Origin: Pseudomonadota bacterium
GTDB taxonomy: Bacteria > Pseudomonadota > Gammaproteobacteria > Steroidobacterales > Steroidobacteraceae
Length of the DNA: 64,000 nucleotides
Reading direction: 5' to 3'
Assembly: GCA_021805865.1 (NCBI GenBank)
Contig: JAJZDX010000016.1
Location: 37,864-101,863 of the forward strand
The translations under genes and the position numbers were made by a program. The notes beneath the pieces are model-generated. The model saw only the letters and a list, made by a program, of their open reading frames with translations. It made no database searches and was not told the origin of the DNA. Below are positions 8,448 through 17,044 of the stretch, piece after piece (position 1 is the stretch's first letter; each line of letters starts with the position of its first letter).

Positions 8448-9688
8448 GGTTGACGGCGTATGATGCTGTTGAGTGAATTTCCGCCGAACTCAACCATGCT
8501 TTGGGCCGACACCTCGGCGGTGACGATGTCGGCCAAACGTTCCGGCGGGCGCACCCCGGCGGCGAGGGACGGCAGAATCGCCTCATGGATCGCGAGCGTC
8601 AGATCGAGGCCGACGTAGTCCGCATTCTCCACCGGTCCCATGGCTGCCAAGCGCAAGCCGATCGTCTTCATGGCCATCAGATCGACCGTCTCGGCGCTGC
8701 ACACGCCGCCATCGACCAGCGCCAGTGCTTCCCGCCAGAGCGCAGCACGCAGGCGGCGCGCGATTGCGCTGTCGGCCTCCGACAGGGGTTGGTCCGCAAT
8801 CTCGGCGACCTCCGCGGTGCGGCCCAGCCGTCTTTCCAGATGCTGCCGTAGACGCTCGGCTGCACGTGAGCGCGCTCCCGGCGGCCAGCACAGCAATCCC
8901 CGCCCCGTCTTCGCGCCGAGCTGTCCGTCGGCCACCCTCTCCCGCAACAGCCGCGCAGGCCGGGGATCGCTGTTGACGAACGCAAGCACGTCAGCGAGCT
9001 CGACAGCAACCTCCCGAGGACCCATACGGCGCATCTCGGCAATCGGCCCCCGCTCGGCAAGCGACGCCCCCAGCGTCGCCGCAACAATTTGATCGACCGC
9101 CTCGGGCGTGCAAATGCCGCCGGACACGAGCGCCAGGGCCTCACGCCACAATGCATGCTGCAGCCGGTTACCCACGAAGCCCGGCACATCGAGATCGACC
9201 TGCACAGGCGTCTTGCCGAGCGTCGCCAGGAAATCCACGGTGCGCCGCATGACCTCCTGCTGGGTCCGGCGCCCGCGAATGACTTCGACCACCGGGATGA
9301 GCTGCGGAGGATTCCACCAGTGCGCGCCCACGGTGCGTTCCGGATACGTCGTCAACATCGCGATCTGCGTTATGGGCAACACGGACGAGTTGCTCATGAG
9401 GATTGCGTCGGGATTGGCCGTGTCCAGGCGAGCGAACACCTGACGCTTGACGAGCAGATCCTCGACGACCGCCTCGATCACGATCCCGGCGTCTCGAGCC
9501 GCTTGCTCGAGCACGGTCTGCGCGCGTACATCGGCGGCAGCGGGTACCGCGGCTCGCACCGCTTCGCAAGCCTGCTCGAGCGCGACGGAATTTGTATCGT
9601 GCAATATCAATGGGAATCCGGCGCGCGCGACGACTTCTGCAATGCCGCGCCCGATCAAGCCCGTACCAATGACCGCCACCGGGGTCAT
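8444..9688 (-). CDS. 3-hydroxyacyl-CoA-dehydrogenase-like NAD-dependent dehydrogenase, two C-terminal domains
   Basis: A 414-residue dehydrogenase. The N-terminal Rossmann fold starts TPVAVIGTGLIGRGIAEV (GxGxxG at about residues 7-12). The 3HCDH region contains 'NSSVLPITQIA' and 'RTVGAHWWNPPQLIPVVEVI'. Two successive 3HCDH C-terminal helical domains follow (about 180-280 and 295-405), each with an ALWREALALV motif. The start at 9688 has a GGGAGG site; the longer frame to 9733 does not. The family oxidises beta-hydroxy acids or their CoA esters. In context, 3-hydroxy-5-oxohexanoate is the best candidate substrate. The gene lies 51 nt after the SDR gene stop and overlaps the BKACE gene. Confidence 0.83.
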   Translation of the reverse strand: MTPVAVIGTGLIGRGIAEVVARAGFPLILHDTNSVALEQACEAVRAAVPAAADVRAQTVLEQAARDAGIVIEAVVEDLLVKRQVFARLDTANPDAILMSNSSVLPITQIAMLTTYPERTVGAHWWNPPQLIPVVEVIRGRRTQQEVMRRTVDFLATLGKTPVQVDLDVPGFVGNRLQHALWREALALVSGGICTPEAVDQIVAATLGASLAERGPIAEMRRMGPREVAVELADVLAFVNSDPRPARLLRERVADGQLGAKTGRGLLCWPPGARSRAAERLRQHLERRLGRTAEVAEIADQPLSEADSAIARRLRAALWREALALVDGGVCSAETVDLMAMKTIGLRLAAMGPVENADYVGLDLTLAIHEAILPSLAAGVRPPERLADIVTAEVSAQSMVEFGGNSLNSIIRRQP

Positions 9689-9739
9689 TGCGGACCGCCC
9701 TCCCGATGATGAAATGCCGTGCACACTGCCCACCGCGTC

Positions 9740-10540
9740 TCATCCAGCCGTATAGCCGCCGTCCGCGTAAAGGGTATGGCCGGTATAGAAGTCGGATGCC
9801 CGCGAGCAAAGAAAAAGCAGGGGACCTGCCAGATCCTCCGGTTCGCCCAGCCGCCCGAGCGGCACCCGGCTGAGAAAGCCGGCGCGCGCCGCGCGCGCCT
9901 TCTCGGTGTCCTCGAACATCCAGGCGGTGAGGGGCGAGCGAAACACAGTCGGGGCGACGGCATTCACCGTGATGTTGTGCCTGCCCCATTCGCAGCCCAG
10001 CGCCCGCGTGATGCCATCGACGGCCGACTTGGAGGCACAATAGGCCGAATAGCCCGCCGGATGGCCCAGAAGCCCGCGCGCCGAAGAGGTCAGCACCACT
10101 TTTCCGCCGTGCCCCTGGCGAATCATGTGCGCGCCGGCCGCGCGGGCCATGAGCCAAGAGCCGGTGACGTTGGCCTCCATGACCTTGGCGAACCGCTCGG
10201 GCGACATCTCGACGATGGTTGACACGTCATTCATGCCTGAGGCGACGACCAGAATGTCGATGCCGCCGAAGCGCGTCACCGCCGCTTCGGCGATGGCATC
10301 GGCATCGGCCGCGGTATTGGAGCGCCGTGCGATGACCTGCGCATCAGTCCCGAACAAGCGGCACCCCGCGAGGAGCTTTTCGAGCTCGGCTGCGTTGCCG
10401 GCCGCCATAGTCATCTTCGCGCCGGCAGCGGCGAGGGTCCGGGACGCGAGCGTCCCGAAGGCGCCGGTGGCGCCGACTACGATGGCGCTCTTGCCGCGGA
10501 TGTCAAACAGCGAGTGGGGATTTTCAGATTCGGTAGCCAT
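9740..10540 (-). CDS. SDR-family oxidoreductase, candidate phloroglucinol reductase
   Basis: A 266-residue classical short-chain dehydrogenase/reductase. The nucleotide motif is GATGAFG near residues 23-29, with a catalytic Ser in 'VVLTSSARG' and the YxxxK motif as YCASK near 165-170, then the 'TVNAVAPTVF' segment. The start at 10540 has a GGCAGG site. Phloroglucinol reductase is an NADPH-dependent SDR. The presence of a cyclase-family hydrolase and BKACE in the same run makes that assignment attractive, but an SDR sequence alone cannot show substrate. It could instead oxidise a hydroxy-ketone intermediate. Confidence 0.82.
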   Translation of the reverse strand: MATESENPHSLFDIRGKSAIVVGATGAFGTLASRTLAAAGAKMTMAAGNAAELEKLLAGCRLFGTDAQVIARRSNTAADADAIAEAAVTRFGGIDILVVASGMNDVSTIVEMSPERFAKVMEANVTGSWLMARAAGAHMIRQGHGGKVVLTSSARGLLGHPAGYSAYCASKSAVDGITRALGCEWGRHNITVNAVAPTVFRSPLTAWMFEDTEKARAARAGFLSRVPLGRLGEPEDLAGPLLFLCSRASDFYTGHTLYADGGYTAG

Positions 10541-10554
10541 AGCAGTGCCTGCCG

Positions 10555-10899
10555 CTACTGTTTCGGAGGATAGGGCATGACGACCAGCATGGTGGCGACC
10601 TCGTTGCCGGGGTTAGTGACCGTGCGCCGCACACCGGGACCTATGCAGACCGAGTCGAGCGCCTCGAGCACCTGCTCCTCGCCGTCGGCACTCACTCGGA
10701 CGCGGCCGGCGAGCACGACGTACACCTTCTCCAGCGGCGAGGCATCCGGTCCGGCACCTCCGCCAGGCAGAATGTGCGACAGGCCCACCCAGAAGCTCGT
10801 CGGCCCGTCGGCTTCGAAGCCCTGAAGTCGCAACGACCTGACGTCGAAATGGTTGGGCGCGTCGTACGGCTGCGCGCTCTGGAAGCCTCTGACGCGCAT
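10555..10899 (-). CDS. Cupin-domain protein
   Basis: A 114-residue single cupin. Beta-barrel motifs are seen in 'GGGAGPDASPLEKVYVVLAGRV' and 'LEALDSVCIGPGVRRTVTNPG'. The start at 10899 is preferred because it lies 2 nt after the stop of the cyclase gene; a frame to 10989 would overlap that gene by nearly 90 nt. The metal-ligand set of the classical cupin is incomplete: there is no HxH and only the E of motif 1. It may therefore be a non-enzymatic or atypical cupin. Co-transcribed with the cyclase and SDR genes; function unknown. Confidence 0.72.
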   Translation of the reverse strand: MRVRGFQSAQPYDAPNHFDVRSLRLQGFEADGPTSFWVGLSHILPGGGAGPDASPLEKVYVVLAGRVRVSADGEEQVLEALDSVCIGPGVRRTVTNPGNEVATMLVVMPYPPKQ

Positions 10900-10901
10900 G
10901 C

Positions 10902-11744
10902 TCAGCCCCGACCAGACTCGATGCGAAACTTGCCGCTCGGATCGACGATTGCGACCAGACGAACGATGCAGCCGTCTCCCTTCGTCCACCGCCAGGGGAA
11001 AGCGGCAAAAGTCACGCGCTTGCCCGTCACTTTATCGATGTCGCCGCCGACGTTCTCGAAACCGCAGATGCCTTGGCTCAGGATGGCGCGGTGGCAAGGC
11101 TCCCATTCGGGAAAGTCCTCGATGACTTTGCGCCCCATGAGCCGCTCGTATTCTTGATTGACCTGCGGCAGCAGACCATGGGGAGCGCCAGGTCCATGCG
11201 GCCCGATCGCGGTCCCCAGCGGATGATCGAGCGCCTGGGTGTCGGTGCCGATCATCTTCACCTTCTTGCTCGCGAACCATTCGCCCGCTTCTTTGTAAAA
11301 TCCGGGCGAATACGCATAGTACATGCGGCTGTCATCGTAGTATTTGTGCCATCCGGTATTGACGATCACGATGTCGCCCTCGCGGATCTTGGGCGTAGCC
11401 GCCTCGAGGTCGGCGGCACCGATCACTTCCCACTTTTTCTTCGGAATCGACACCACCACGCCGGTGCCGAAGAAATACGGCAAGGGCACCTCGTCCATGA
11501 ACGCCGTGCCCTCCACCACATGCGCCGGCGCGTCTATGTGCGTGCCGGAATGCATGACGGTCGTGATGCGTTGAGTGAGCACGCCGGACTTTGCCATGGT
11601 GTGCAGCCGCTCGATCTTCACGTCCTCGAAATACGGCCAGCAGGGCTGACCGAGCCCCCATGGGTGGGAAAGGTCGTAGAACTCGAGCCCCATGCTGTTT
11701 TGCAGATTGGTGTCGCGGAAGGCGACGCCGCCTTTGGTCGGCAT
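10902..11744 (-). CDS. Cyclase-family metal-dependent hydrolase, candidate dihydrophloroglucinol cyclohydrolase
   Basis: A 280-residue protein of the cyclase/kynurenine-formamidase (KynB-like) family. It has the signature HSGTHIDAPAH at about residues 65-75, the metal-binding core, plus 'IVNTGWHKYY' and 'GTDTQALDHPLG' in the second half. The start at 11744 follows AAGGAG at ideal spacing. Family members hydrolyse C-N or C-C bonds of cyclic ketones and amides using a divalent metal. The enzyme that opens dihydrophloroglucinol to 3-hydroxy-5-oxohexanoate belongs to this family. First gene of the minus-strand run and divergent from the IclR gene, with a paired operator between them (11770-11805). 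Confidence 0.82.
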   Translation of the reverse strand: MPTKGGVAFRDTNLQNSMGLEFYDLSHPWGLGQPCWPYFEDVKIERLHTMAKSGVLTQRITTVMHSGTHIDAPAHVVEGTAFMDEVPLPYFFGTGVVVSIPKKKWEVIGAADLEAATPKIREGDIVIVNTGWHKYYDDSRMYYAYSPGFYKEAGEWFASKKVKMIGTDTQALDHPLGTAIGPHGPGAPHGLLPQVNQEYERLMGRKVIEDFPEWEPCHRAILSQGICGFENVGGDIDKVTGKRVTFAAFPWRWTKGDGCIVRLVAIVDPSGKFRIESGRG

Positions 11745-11769
11745 GTTCAGTTCTCCTTGGTTCGATATG

Positions 11770-11805
11770 TACCGCTATACGGTATTGCTGTACCGCATTA
11801 CGATT
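11770..11805. promoter_or_regulatory. Two phased 15-bp operator-like repeats between cyclase and IclR genes
   Basis: TACCGCTATACGGTA (11770-11784) is an inverted repeat with TACCG/CGGTA arms. A close relative, TACCGCATTACGATT, lies at 11791-11805. The two start 21 bp apart, two helical turns. They sit between the divergent cyclase operon and the IclR gene, so they are good candidates for the IclR binding sites. Binding itself is inferred. Confidence 0.55.
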
Positions 11806-11973
11806 CAATGTATACTCCTCCCCGGCGATCATCGCAAGCCTTCGGTGCTGATCGACATCGCCGGGCGCGACGCCCACAATCAAGGCGCGCCGGCGCTTGA
11901 AGGTGGGGCGCACGCTGCGTGCATCCCAGACTCATGCGGCGCAGTGCGGAGAACTACGGAGAACCGAGATACC

Positions 11974-12750
11974 GTGGCCAAGACAAGAAAACCCGCCCGC
12001 AATTCGAATTCCGGCTCTGGAATTCAGGTCATTGCGCGCGCCGCGACCATCCTGCGGGCGCTGGAGGATGAGCCTCAGGGCTTGAGCCTCGGTCAGCTCG
12101 CGGATCGGGTGGATCTGGCCCGCTCGACCGTGCAGCGCATCGTTGGTGCGCTCGAGACCGAGCACTTCCTGATCGCCGCGACCCCTACCTCAGGGGTGAA
12201 GCTAGGCCCGGCGCTAGTGCGGCTCGCCTCCTCGGCGAACGTCGAACTCGAGCGGCTGCTGCGGCCGGCGCTCGTCAAGCTGTCACAGGCCGTGAAGGAG
12301 ACCGTGGACTTGTCGGTGCTGAAGGGCAGCGAGCTCGTCTTCATCGATCAGATCCCGGGCGCCCACCGCCTGCGCGCGGTCTCGGCGGTGGGGGAGAGCT
12401 TCCCGCTGCACTGCACGGCGCCCGGCAAGGCACTTTTGAGCCTGCTGCCGGATGAGAAATGTACCAGGATCCTCGGACGATCCCTACAGCCGCATACGCC
12501 GTACACTCTCACCAACCTCGATGCGTTGCGTCGCGAAGTCGAGGAATGCCGCCGTACCCACTTCGCCTACGACCGCCAAGAGCACACGGAGGGGATCACC
12601 GCGATCGGCACGGCGCTCATCGACCCGCTCGGCCAGCTGCTGGCCGTCTCAATTCCAGTGCCGACGACACGATTCGCCCGTCAGGAGGACAGACTCCTGC
12701 TCGAGCTGCGCCGCACCCGCCGCGAGATCGAATCGCTGTTTTCTTCCTGA
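11974..12750 (+). CDS. IclR-family transcriptional regulator
   Basis: A 258-residue IclR regulator. An N-terminal winged helix-turn-helix (GIQVIARAATILRALEDEPQGLSLGQLADRVDLARSTVQRIV, about residues 14-55) precedes the effector domain with 'FPLHCTAPGKALLSLL' and 'GITAIGTALIDPLGQLLAVSIPVP'. The start is a GTG at 11974 preceded by GGAG. An open frame reaches back to 11692, but that stretch has no family similarity and overlaps the divergent gene. It probably controls the phloroglucinol-type operon that diverges from it and the MFS gene 12 nt downstream. Confidence 0.85.
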   Translation: MAKTRKPARNSNSGSGIQVIARAATILRALEDEPQGLSLGQLADRVDLARSTVQRIVGALETEHFLIAATPTSGVKLGPALVRLASSANVELERLLRPALVKLSQAVKETVDLSVLKGSELVFIDQIPGAHRLRAVSAVGESFPLHCTAPGKALLSLLPDEKCTRILGRSLQPHTPYTLTNLDALRREVEECRRTHFAYDRQEHTEGITAIGTALIDPLGQLLAVSIPVPTTRFARQEDRLLLELRRTRREIESLFSS

Positions 12751-12762
12751 GCACTGCCGGCC

Positions 12763-14001
12763 GTGAAATCCCCGTCACCCAAATCATCGCGCACTCCAGG
12801 CACGCTGCAGGGCGTCATGCTGCTGTTGCCCATTACGCTCTCGGTGATGGGCATCGCGGTACTGGTTCCGGACGTGCCGCTGCTCATGACGGCATTCCAA
12901 CACGTTCCACACCACCAATACCTCATCCAGGGCGGCGTGCTCACCATGCCGGCGCTGTGCGTGGCGCTGCTCTCGCCGCTTGCCGGGTGGATCGCAGACC
13001 GGATCGGACGGCGGCGCTTGCTGATCGGCTCGATGGTCGTTTACGCGCTGGTGGGCATCGCACCGACCATGCTCCATCACTTGACCGCCATCATCCTCTC
13101 GCGCGTGGCGGTCGGAGTCTGTGAGGCAGTGGTGATGACCGTCAGTACCACGCTGATCAGCGACTACTTTCACGGTCATGCCCGGGAGAAGTGGCTCGCC
13201 AGCCAGACGGCCGTAGCCTCGCTGTCGGCGCTGGCGCTGATTCCGCTCGGCGGGCTCCTCGGCGCACAATACGGGTGGCGCGGTCCGTTCGCAGTCTACC
13301 TTTTCAGTCTGCTCCTGGCCGTAGGCCTGTGGCTGTTCACGTGGGAACCCGCCTCGCAGCCGAAGGCCCGTGCCGCAGCGCGCTCGCCGGACGACGCCGC
13401 CGATCTTCCCGCATTCTTCCCCTGGCTCAGACTGGGCGGCATTTGCGCGATAACATTGCTCGCCTCCGTGATGTTTTACACCGTCCAGACACAGAGCGCG
13501 CTGGCTCTCGCGACGCTCGGGGTGCATGAGGCCACCCGGATCGGTGTCCTCACCATGATCGCGAGCCTCGGCGTGCCCGCAGGCACCTTCGCCTTCCGCG
13601 CAGCAAGCCGGCTGCCGATCGGCTCGCTCCTGTGCGTGGAATTCCTGGTGATCGGCGGCGGATTCCTGTGGATGGGCAAGGCCGGTACGCCCGAAGAGTT
13701 CGTCGCCGGGGCCGCGCTCAACCAGATCGGCTGCGGCATGATTCTGCCGACGTTGCTCACCTGGGCGACGCGCGGACTGGCGTTCAGCATCCGTGGACGC
13801 GGGACCGGCGTCTGGAATTCGACTTTCGCGATTGGACAGTTTCTCAGTGGACTCATGGTCACTTGGATGGCCGGTGAGGCGGGCGGTCTGCGGAGCGCAT
13901 TTGGCGCCCTCGGCATCGTCGGCGCAGCTGCCGCGGCGCTGGCCATGGCCGGGCAGTTGCGCATCCGAAACAAACTCGCCGCCTCCCCCACCGACCTGTG
14001 A
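12763..14001 (+). CDS. MFS transporter
   Basis: A 412-residue major facilitator with about 12 hydrophobic segments. The cytoplasmic loop 2-3 motif is GWIADRIGRRRLLIG near residues 73-87. It starts with GTG at 12763, only 12 nt after the IclR stop, so the two are likely co-transcribed. Between segments 6 and 7 is a polar loop rich in Ala and Asp. Likely role is inner-membrane uptake of the aromatic substrate or efflux of an intermediate. Substrate is not readable. Confidence 0.83.
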   Translation: MKSPSPKSSRTPGTLQGVMLLLPITLSVMGIAVLVPDVPLLMTAFQHVPHHQYLIQGGVLTMPALCVALLSPLAGWIADRIGRRRLLIGSMVVYALVGIAPTMLHHLTAIILSRVAVGVCEAVVMTVSTTLISDYFHGHAREKWLASQTAVASLSALALIPLGGLLGAQYGWRGPFAVYLFSLLLAVGLWLFTWEPASQPKARAAARSPDDAADLPAFFPWLRLGGICAITLLASVMFYTVQTQSALALATLGVHEATRIGVLTMIASLGVPAGTFAFRAASRLPIGSLLCVEFLVIGGGFLWMGKAGTPEEFVAGAALNQIGCGMILPTLLTWATRGLAFSIRGRGTGVWNSTFAIGQFLSGLMVTWMAGEAGGLRSAFGALGIVGAAAAALAMAGQLRIRNKLAASPTDL

Positions 14002-14051
14002 GCGCCCCGCTCCGGCCCGGCGGATTTCCCTGATCAATGTCATCGTTAAGA

Positions 14052-14069
14052 CTGATGATGCGTCATCAG
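14052..14069. promoter_or_regulatory. Palindromic operator candidate upstream of TonB receptor
   Basis: CTGATGA-TGCG-TCATCAG is a perfect 7-bp inverted repeat with a 4-nt centre. It lies about 100 nt upstream of the receptor start, in a region otherwise free of genes (14002-14168). Confidence 0.4.
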
Positions 14070-14168
14070 CGTCGCTGATACGCCCCGATCTCAGAATGAA
14101 TTTCCGCCCGCCCGGCACGCGCGCTAGCGTCTAGCTGGTTCGAATACCGACAAGAGGGGATTTTCATA

Positions 14169-16676
14169 ATGCTCCACAGCCGTCCCATCATTGCAACAGT
14201 CGCAGCAGCTGTCTCCGGGATCGCGCTCGCACAACCGGCAACCCCGGCACAGAGGCCGTCCAACGAGGTATCCCAGAACGCCGACACCTCCGCCATGATC
14301 GGTCTGCCCGAGCTGCAGCCGGTCACCATCACGGCGGAAAAGCTCCCCGAGCGCCTTTCGCAGACCCCTGTCTCGGCGGCAGTGATCTCCAGCCGAGAGC
14401 TTGCGGGCAATAATGCCGGGAACCTCTGGGACCTCAACAGGCTGGTGCCCTCGGTGAACATCAACGGCTCGTTCAACGGACGTGTGCCCATGGGCATCCG
14501 TGGCATCTCCTCGGTGTCCAATGAGGGTACCGTGGGACTTTCCTCCGGCGTGGCAATCATGATCGACGGCGTGCCGGTACCGTCCGACTCGATGGACGCC
14601 AATAACCTAGAGGATGTTCAAAGCGTCCAGGTGCTGCAAGGCCCGCAGGCCACCCTCGGCGGCCGCAGTGCGGCTACGGGCGTGATCGACATCGTCACCC
14701 GCAAACCGACCCCTTACTTCACCGGTAACGCGAGTCTCACACTGACCAACGACGGTGAGGTTCGCCTGAACGGCTTCCTCGCCGGCCCCATCAGTCGCAA
14801 GATCGACTTCAGCCTGGCCGCCTGGGGCAACCGCGTCAAGTACCCGATCCGCAACATCCTGCTCGACAAGAGCACCATCCAGAGGGTCTCGGGCGCGCGG
14901 CTTACGCTGCTGTTCAAGCCGATCCACAACCTCGACATCACGTTCATGGGTCACTACGGCCTGATGAGTTCCGATGGCGCCAACTTCCTTTACAAATACA
15001 TCTCACCGGGCGCCGCGCTCCTGGTCGGTAACCACATCGATCCGACAACCGGCGAGCCCGTGCCGAATGTGCCGTTCATGGCGGCGTCGTCCCTGGTTCC
15101 GCTGCAACCCGGGATCGGCAACCGCTACTACGCCAGCCCGATCATGGCAGCGTCGCGCATCGAGGACCGGGACGCCACGCTCGTGGTCTCCTACCACGTG
15201 GACGGTCTGACGCTCGGTTCGATCACCGGCTATCAGCATGAGACCCAGAAGATGACCCAGGATCTGTTCCTGGTCGATGCGTACTTCTGGAACGAGCTCT
15301 CCGGAGCGCCGGCGAGCGGCGCACCGCCGTTCTACAACTCCCAGGAGATCCGCGAGAACATCAACCAGTTCAGCCAGGAGTTCAAGATCGCATCCCCGAC
15401 GGACCGCCCCTTCAGCTACCTGGCCGGCGTGTTCTACTCCGATACCAAAGTCCACGAAAACTACGACCGTCCGTTCTTCCCTGCGTACAACACCCTGAAC
15501 GTGACCCCAACCACCCAGACGATCGATGTCTACGGCCGCACAACCTGGCAGTTCCTGCCCAAGACCTCGCTCATCACCGGCCTGCGCTACAACTACGACT
15601 CTATCAGTTACCAGGATTATTACCTGCTCGACACGCTGGTGTTCCCTGGTACGACGGCGCCTTATCCGCCGGCGATCGTAGCCGATCAACACGCCTCGGG
15701 AAGCCACCATTCCGGGACCGTGGTCGGCAATGTGAGCCTGAAGGAGCAGTTCACGCCCGCCGTCATGGGCTACTTCACCTATGCGCGCGGCTATTCCCCC
15801 GGCGCCTTCAATACCATCCAGACCCTCTATTCCCCCTCCACCGTCACCGCTCCATCGGGTCTCACAATCGCCCAGCTGGATGCGGCCTTCCCGGGACTCA
15901 TCACCCCGGAGAATAGGTCACAGCTTGCCTATGTCGGCAAGGAGACGGTCAACGACTTCGAGCTGGGCATCAAGAGCACATTCCTGCACCGCCGCGTGCG
16001 CCTGGACCTCGCCCTGTTCGACACCAAGTACAACAACTTCCAGATACAGAATTTCAATTTGAGCAGTCATTCTGCCAGCCCACCGCTCGTCCTCGAGGCC
16101 GCGGGCGGCGCCGAGACCCGTGGCGCCGAGCTCGACACCGATTGGGCGGCGACCCGAACCCTGCGGATAGCGTTCGCCGCGGCCTATGTCGACGCTAAAT
16201 TCACCGACTACAAGAACGCCCCCTGCTACTATCCGTACGTGAGCGGCCAGCAGGTGCCCGGTTGCACCTACGTCAACGGCACGGGGATCCAGAACCTGAG
16301 CGGAAAATCCATGCCCAATGCGCCCAAATTCAAGTTCGATGCCAATATTTCCGATCGCGTTCCGCTCAACGTGATTCCGTACGATGTCACGATGGGCGCC
16401 AACTACAGCTACCAGACCTCCGCGCAGATGCAGGCCGACCAGAACCCGCAGACGATACTTCCCGCCTTCGGCATCCTCAATCTCAGCCTGGGACTGGAAA
16501 GGAATTCCGGCGCGTATTCCGTCACGGCATTCGTTGACAATACGTTCAACAAGCACTATGCCACGGACGTGGAAGACTTCTGGAGCGCCCCCTGGGGCGG
16601 GACGAACACCGTGATCGAGCAGCCGGCGCGAAATTCCTACCGCTACTATGGGCTGCGCGTCACGGCAAGCTTCTGA
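14169..16676 (+). CDS. TonB-dependent outer-membrane receptor
   Basis: An 835-residue TonB-dependent receptor. It has a Sec signal peptide of about 21 residues ending in GIALA, a plug domain (about 50-165: PVTITAEKLPERLSQTPVSA, then 'LQGPQATLGGRSAATGVIDIVT' near 155-175) and a long beta-barrel ending in an aromatic residue (VTASF). The start at 14169 has an AGAGGGG site. It takes up a poorly permeable ligand across the outer membrane using TonB energy. Lying between two MFS transporters and behind a catabolic regulator, it probably imports the aromatic substrate rather than iron. It differs clearly from the pair of receptors at 34.6 and 58.0 kb. Confidence 0.9.
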   Translation: MLHSRPIIATVAAAVSGIALAQPATPAQRPSNEVSQNADTSAMIGLPELQPVTITAEKLPERLSQTPVSAAVISSRELAGNNAGNLWDLNRLVPSVNINGSFNGRVPMGIRGISSVSNEGTVGLSSGVAIMIDGVPVPSDSMDANNLEDVQSVQVLQGPQATLGGRSAATGVIDIVTRKPTPYFTGNASLTLTNDGEVRLNGFLAGPISRKIDFSLAAWGNRVKYPIRNILLDKSTIQRVSGARLTLLFKPIHNLDITFMGHYGLMSSDGANFLYKYISPGAALLVGNHIDPTTGEPVPNVPFMAASSLVPLQPGIGNRYYASPIMAASRIEDRDATLVVSYHVDGLTLGSITGYQHETQKMTQDLFLVDAYFWNELSGAPASGAPPFYNSQEIRENINQFSQEFKIASPTDRPFSYLAGVFYSDTKVHENYDRPFFPAYNTLNVTPTTQTIDVYGRTTWQFLPKTSLITGLRYNYDSISYQDYYLLDTLVFPGTTAPYPPAIVADQHASGSHHSGTVVGNVSLKEQFTPAVMGYFTYARGYSPGAFNTIQTLYSPSTVTAPSGLTIAQLDAAFPGLITPENRSQLAYVGKETVNDFELGIKSTFLHRRVRLDLALFDTKYNNFQIQNFNLSSHSASPPLVLEAAGGAETRGAELDTDWAATRTLRIAFAAAYVDAKFTDYKNAPCYYPYVSGQQVPGCTYVNGTGIQNLSGKSMPNAPKFKFDANISDRVPLNVIPYDVTMGANYSYQTSAQMQADQNPQTILPAFGILNLSLGLERNSGAYSVTAFVDNTFNKHYATDVEDFWSAPWGGTNTVIEQPARNSYRYYGLRVTASF

Positions 16677-16711
16677 TCGATCCGATCGCGGCCACGGGCC
16701 GGATTTGAGTT

Positions 16712-16747
16712 GCCGCCAGGCCCCTGGAGCGGAAGGGGCCTGGCGGC
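16712..16747 (+). terminator. Strong hairpin after TonB receptor
   Basis: A perfect 14-bp stem (GCCGCCAGGCCCCT with its complement) around an 8-nt loop lies 35 nt after the receptor stop. No T-run follows, so it may act as a transcript-end stabiliser or a Rho-assisted terminator. Confidence 0.55.
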
Positions 16748-16869
16748 CGCGTGGGACGCAGTCAGTGCATCCACAGCCCGCTCTTCTGCCCCACGTACGC
16801 CGAAAGTTGAGGCAAAGCAGAATCGTCCGTTGGCACTCCGCCCGGATTGTGCCTAAACTGCCGCAGTTC

Positions 16870-16881
16870 GGGGGGGGGGGG
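16870..16881. repeat. 12-base poly-G tract
   Basis: A run of 12 G residues in the 368-bp gene-free gap between receptor and MFS gene, with a second run of 7 G at about 16997-17004. Both lie upstream of the MFS start at 17045. Such tracts can vary in length by slippage and can also be a sequencing artefact. Confidence 0.8.
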
Positions 16882-17044
16882 CCATCGCGAAGCGGATGCG
16901 AAGGCGGAATCAACCTGTGCGACAGCACGGGAGCCAGACCTGGTATGAAGCCTAACGCACCGACGGCCTGTGCCGCTCGGCAGCGGCTGCCGTTTGTGGG
17001 GGGGCGGACCGTCCGAAGTACACCATGCATACATGGAGCTCCTG

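Noticed and set aside
11692..11973. Extended N-terminus for the IclR protein
   Set aside because: The extra residues show no similarity to the family, run over the operator repeats and overlap the divergent gene; the GTG at 11974 has a ribosome site.
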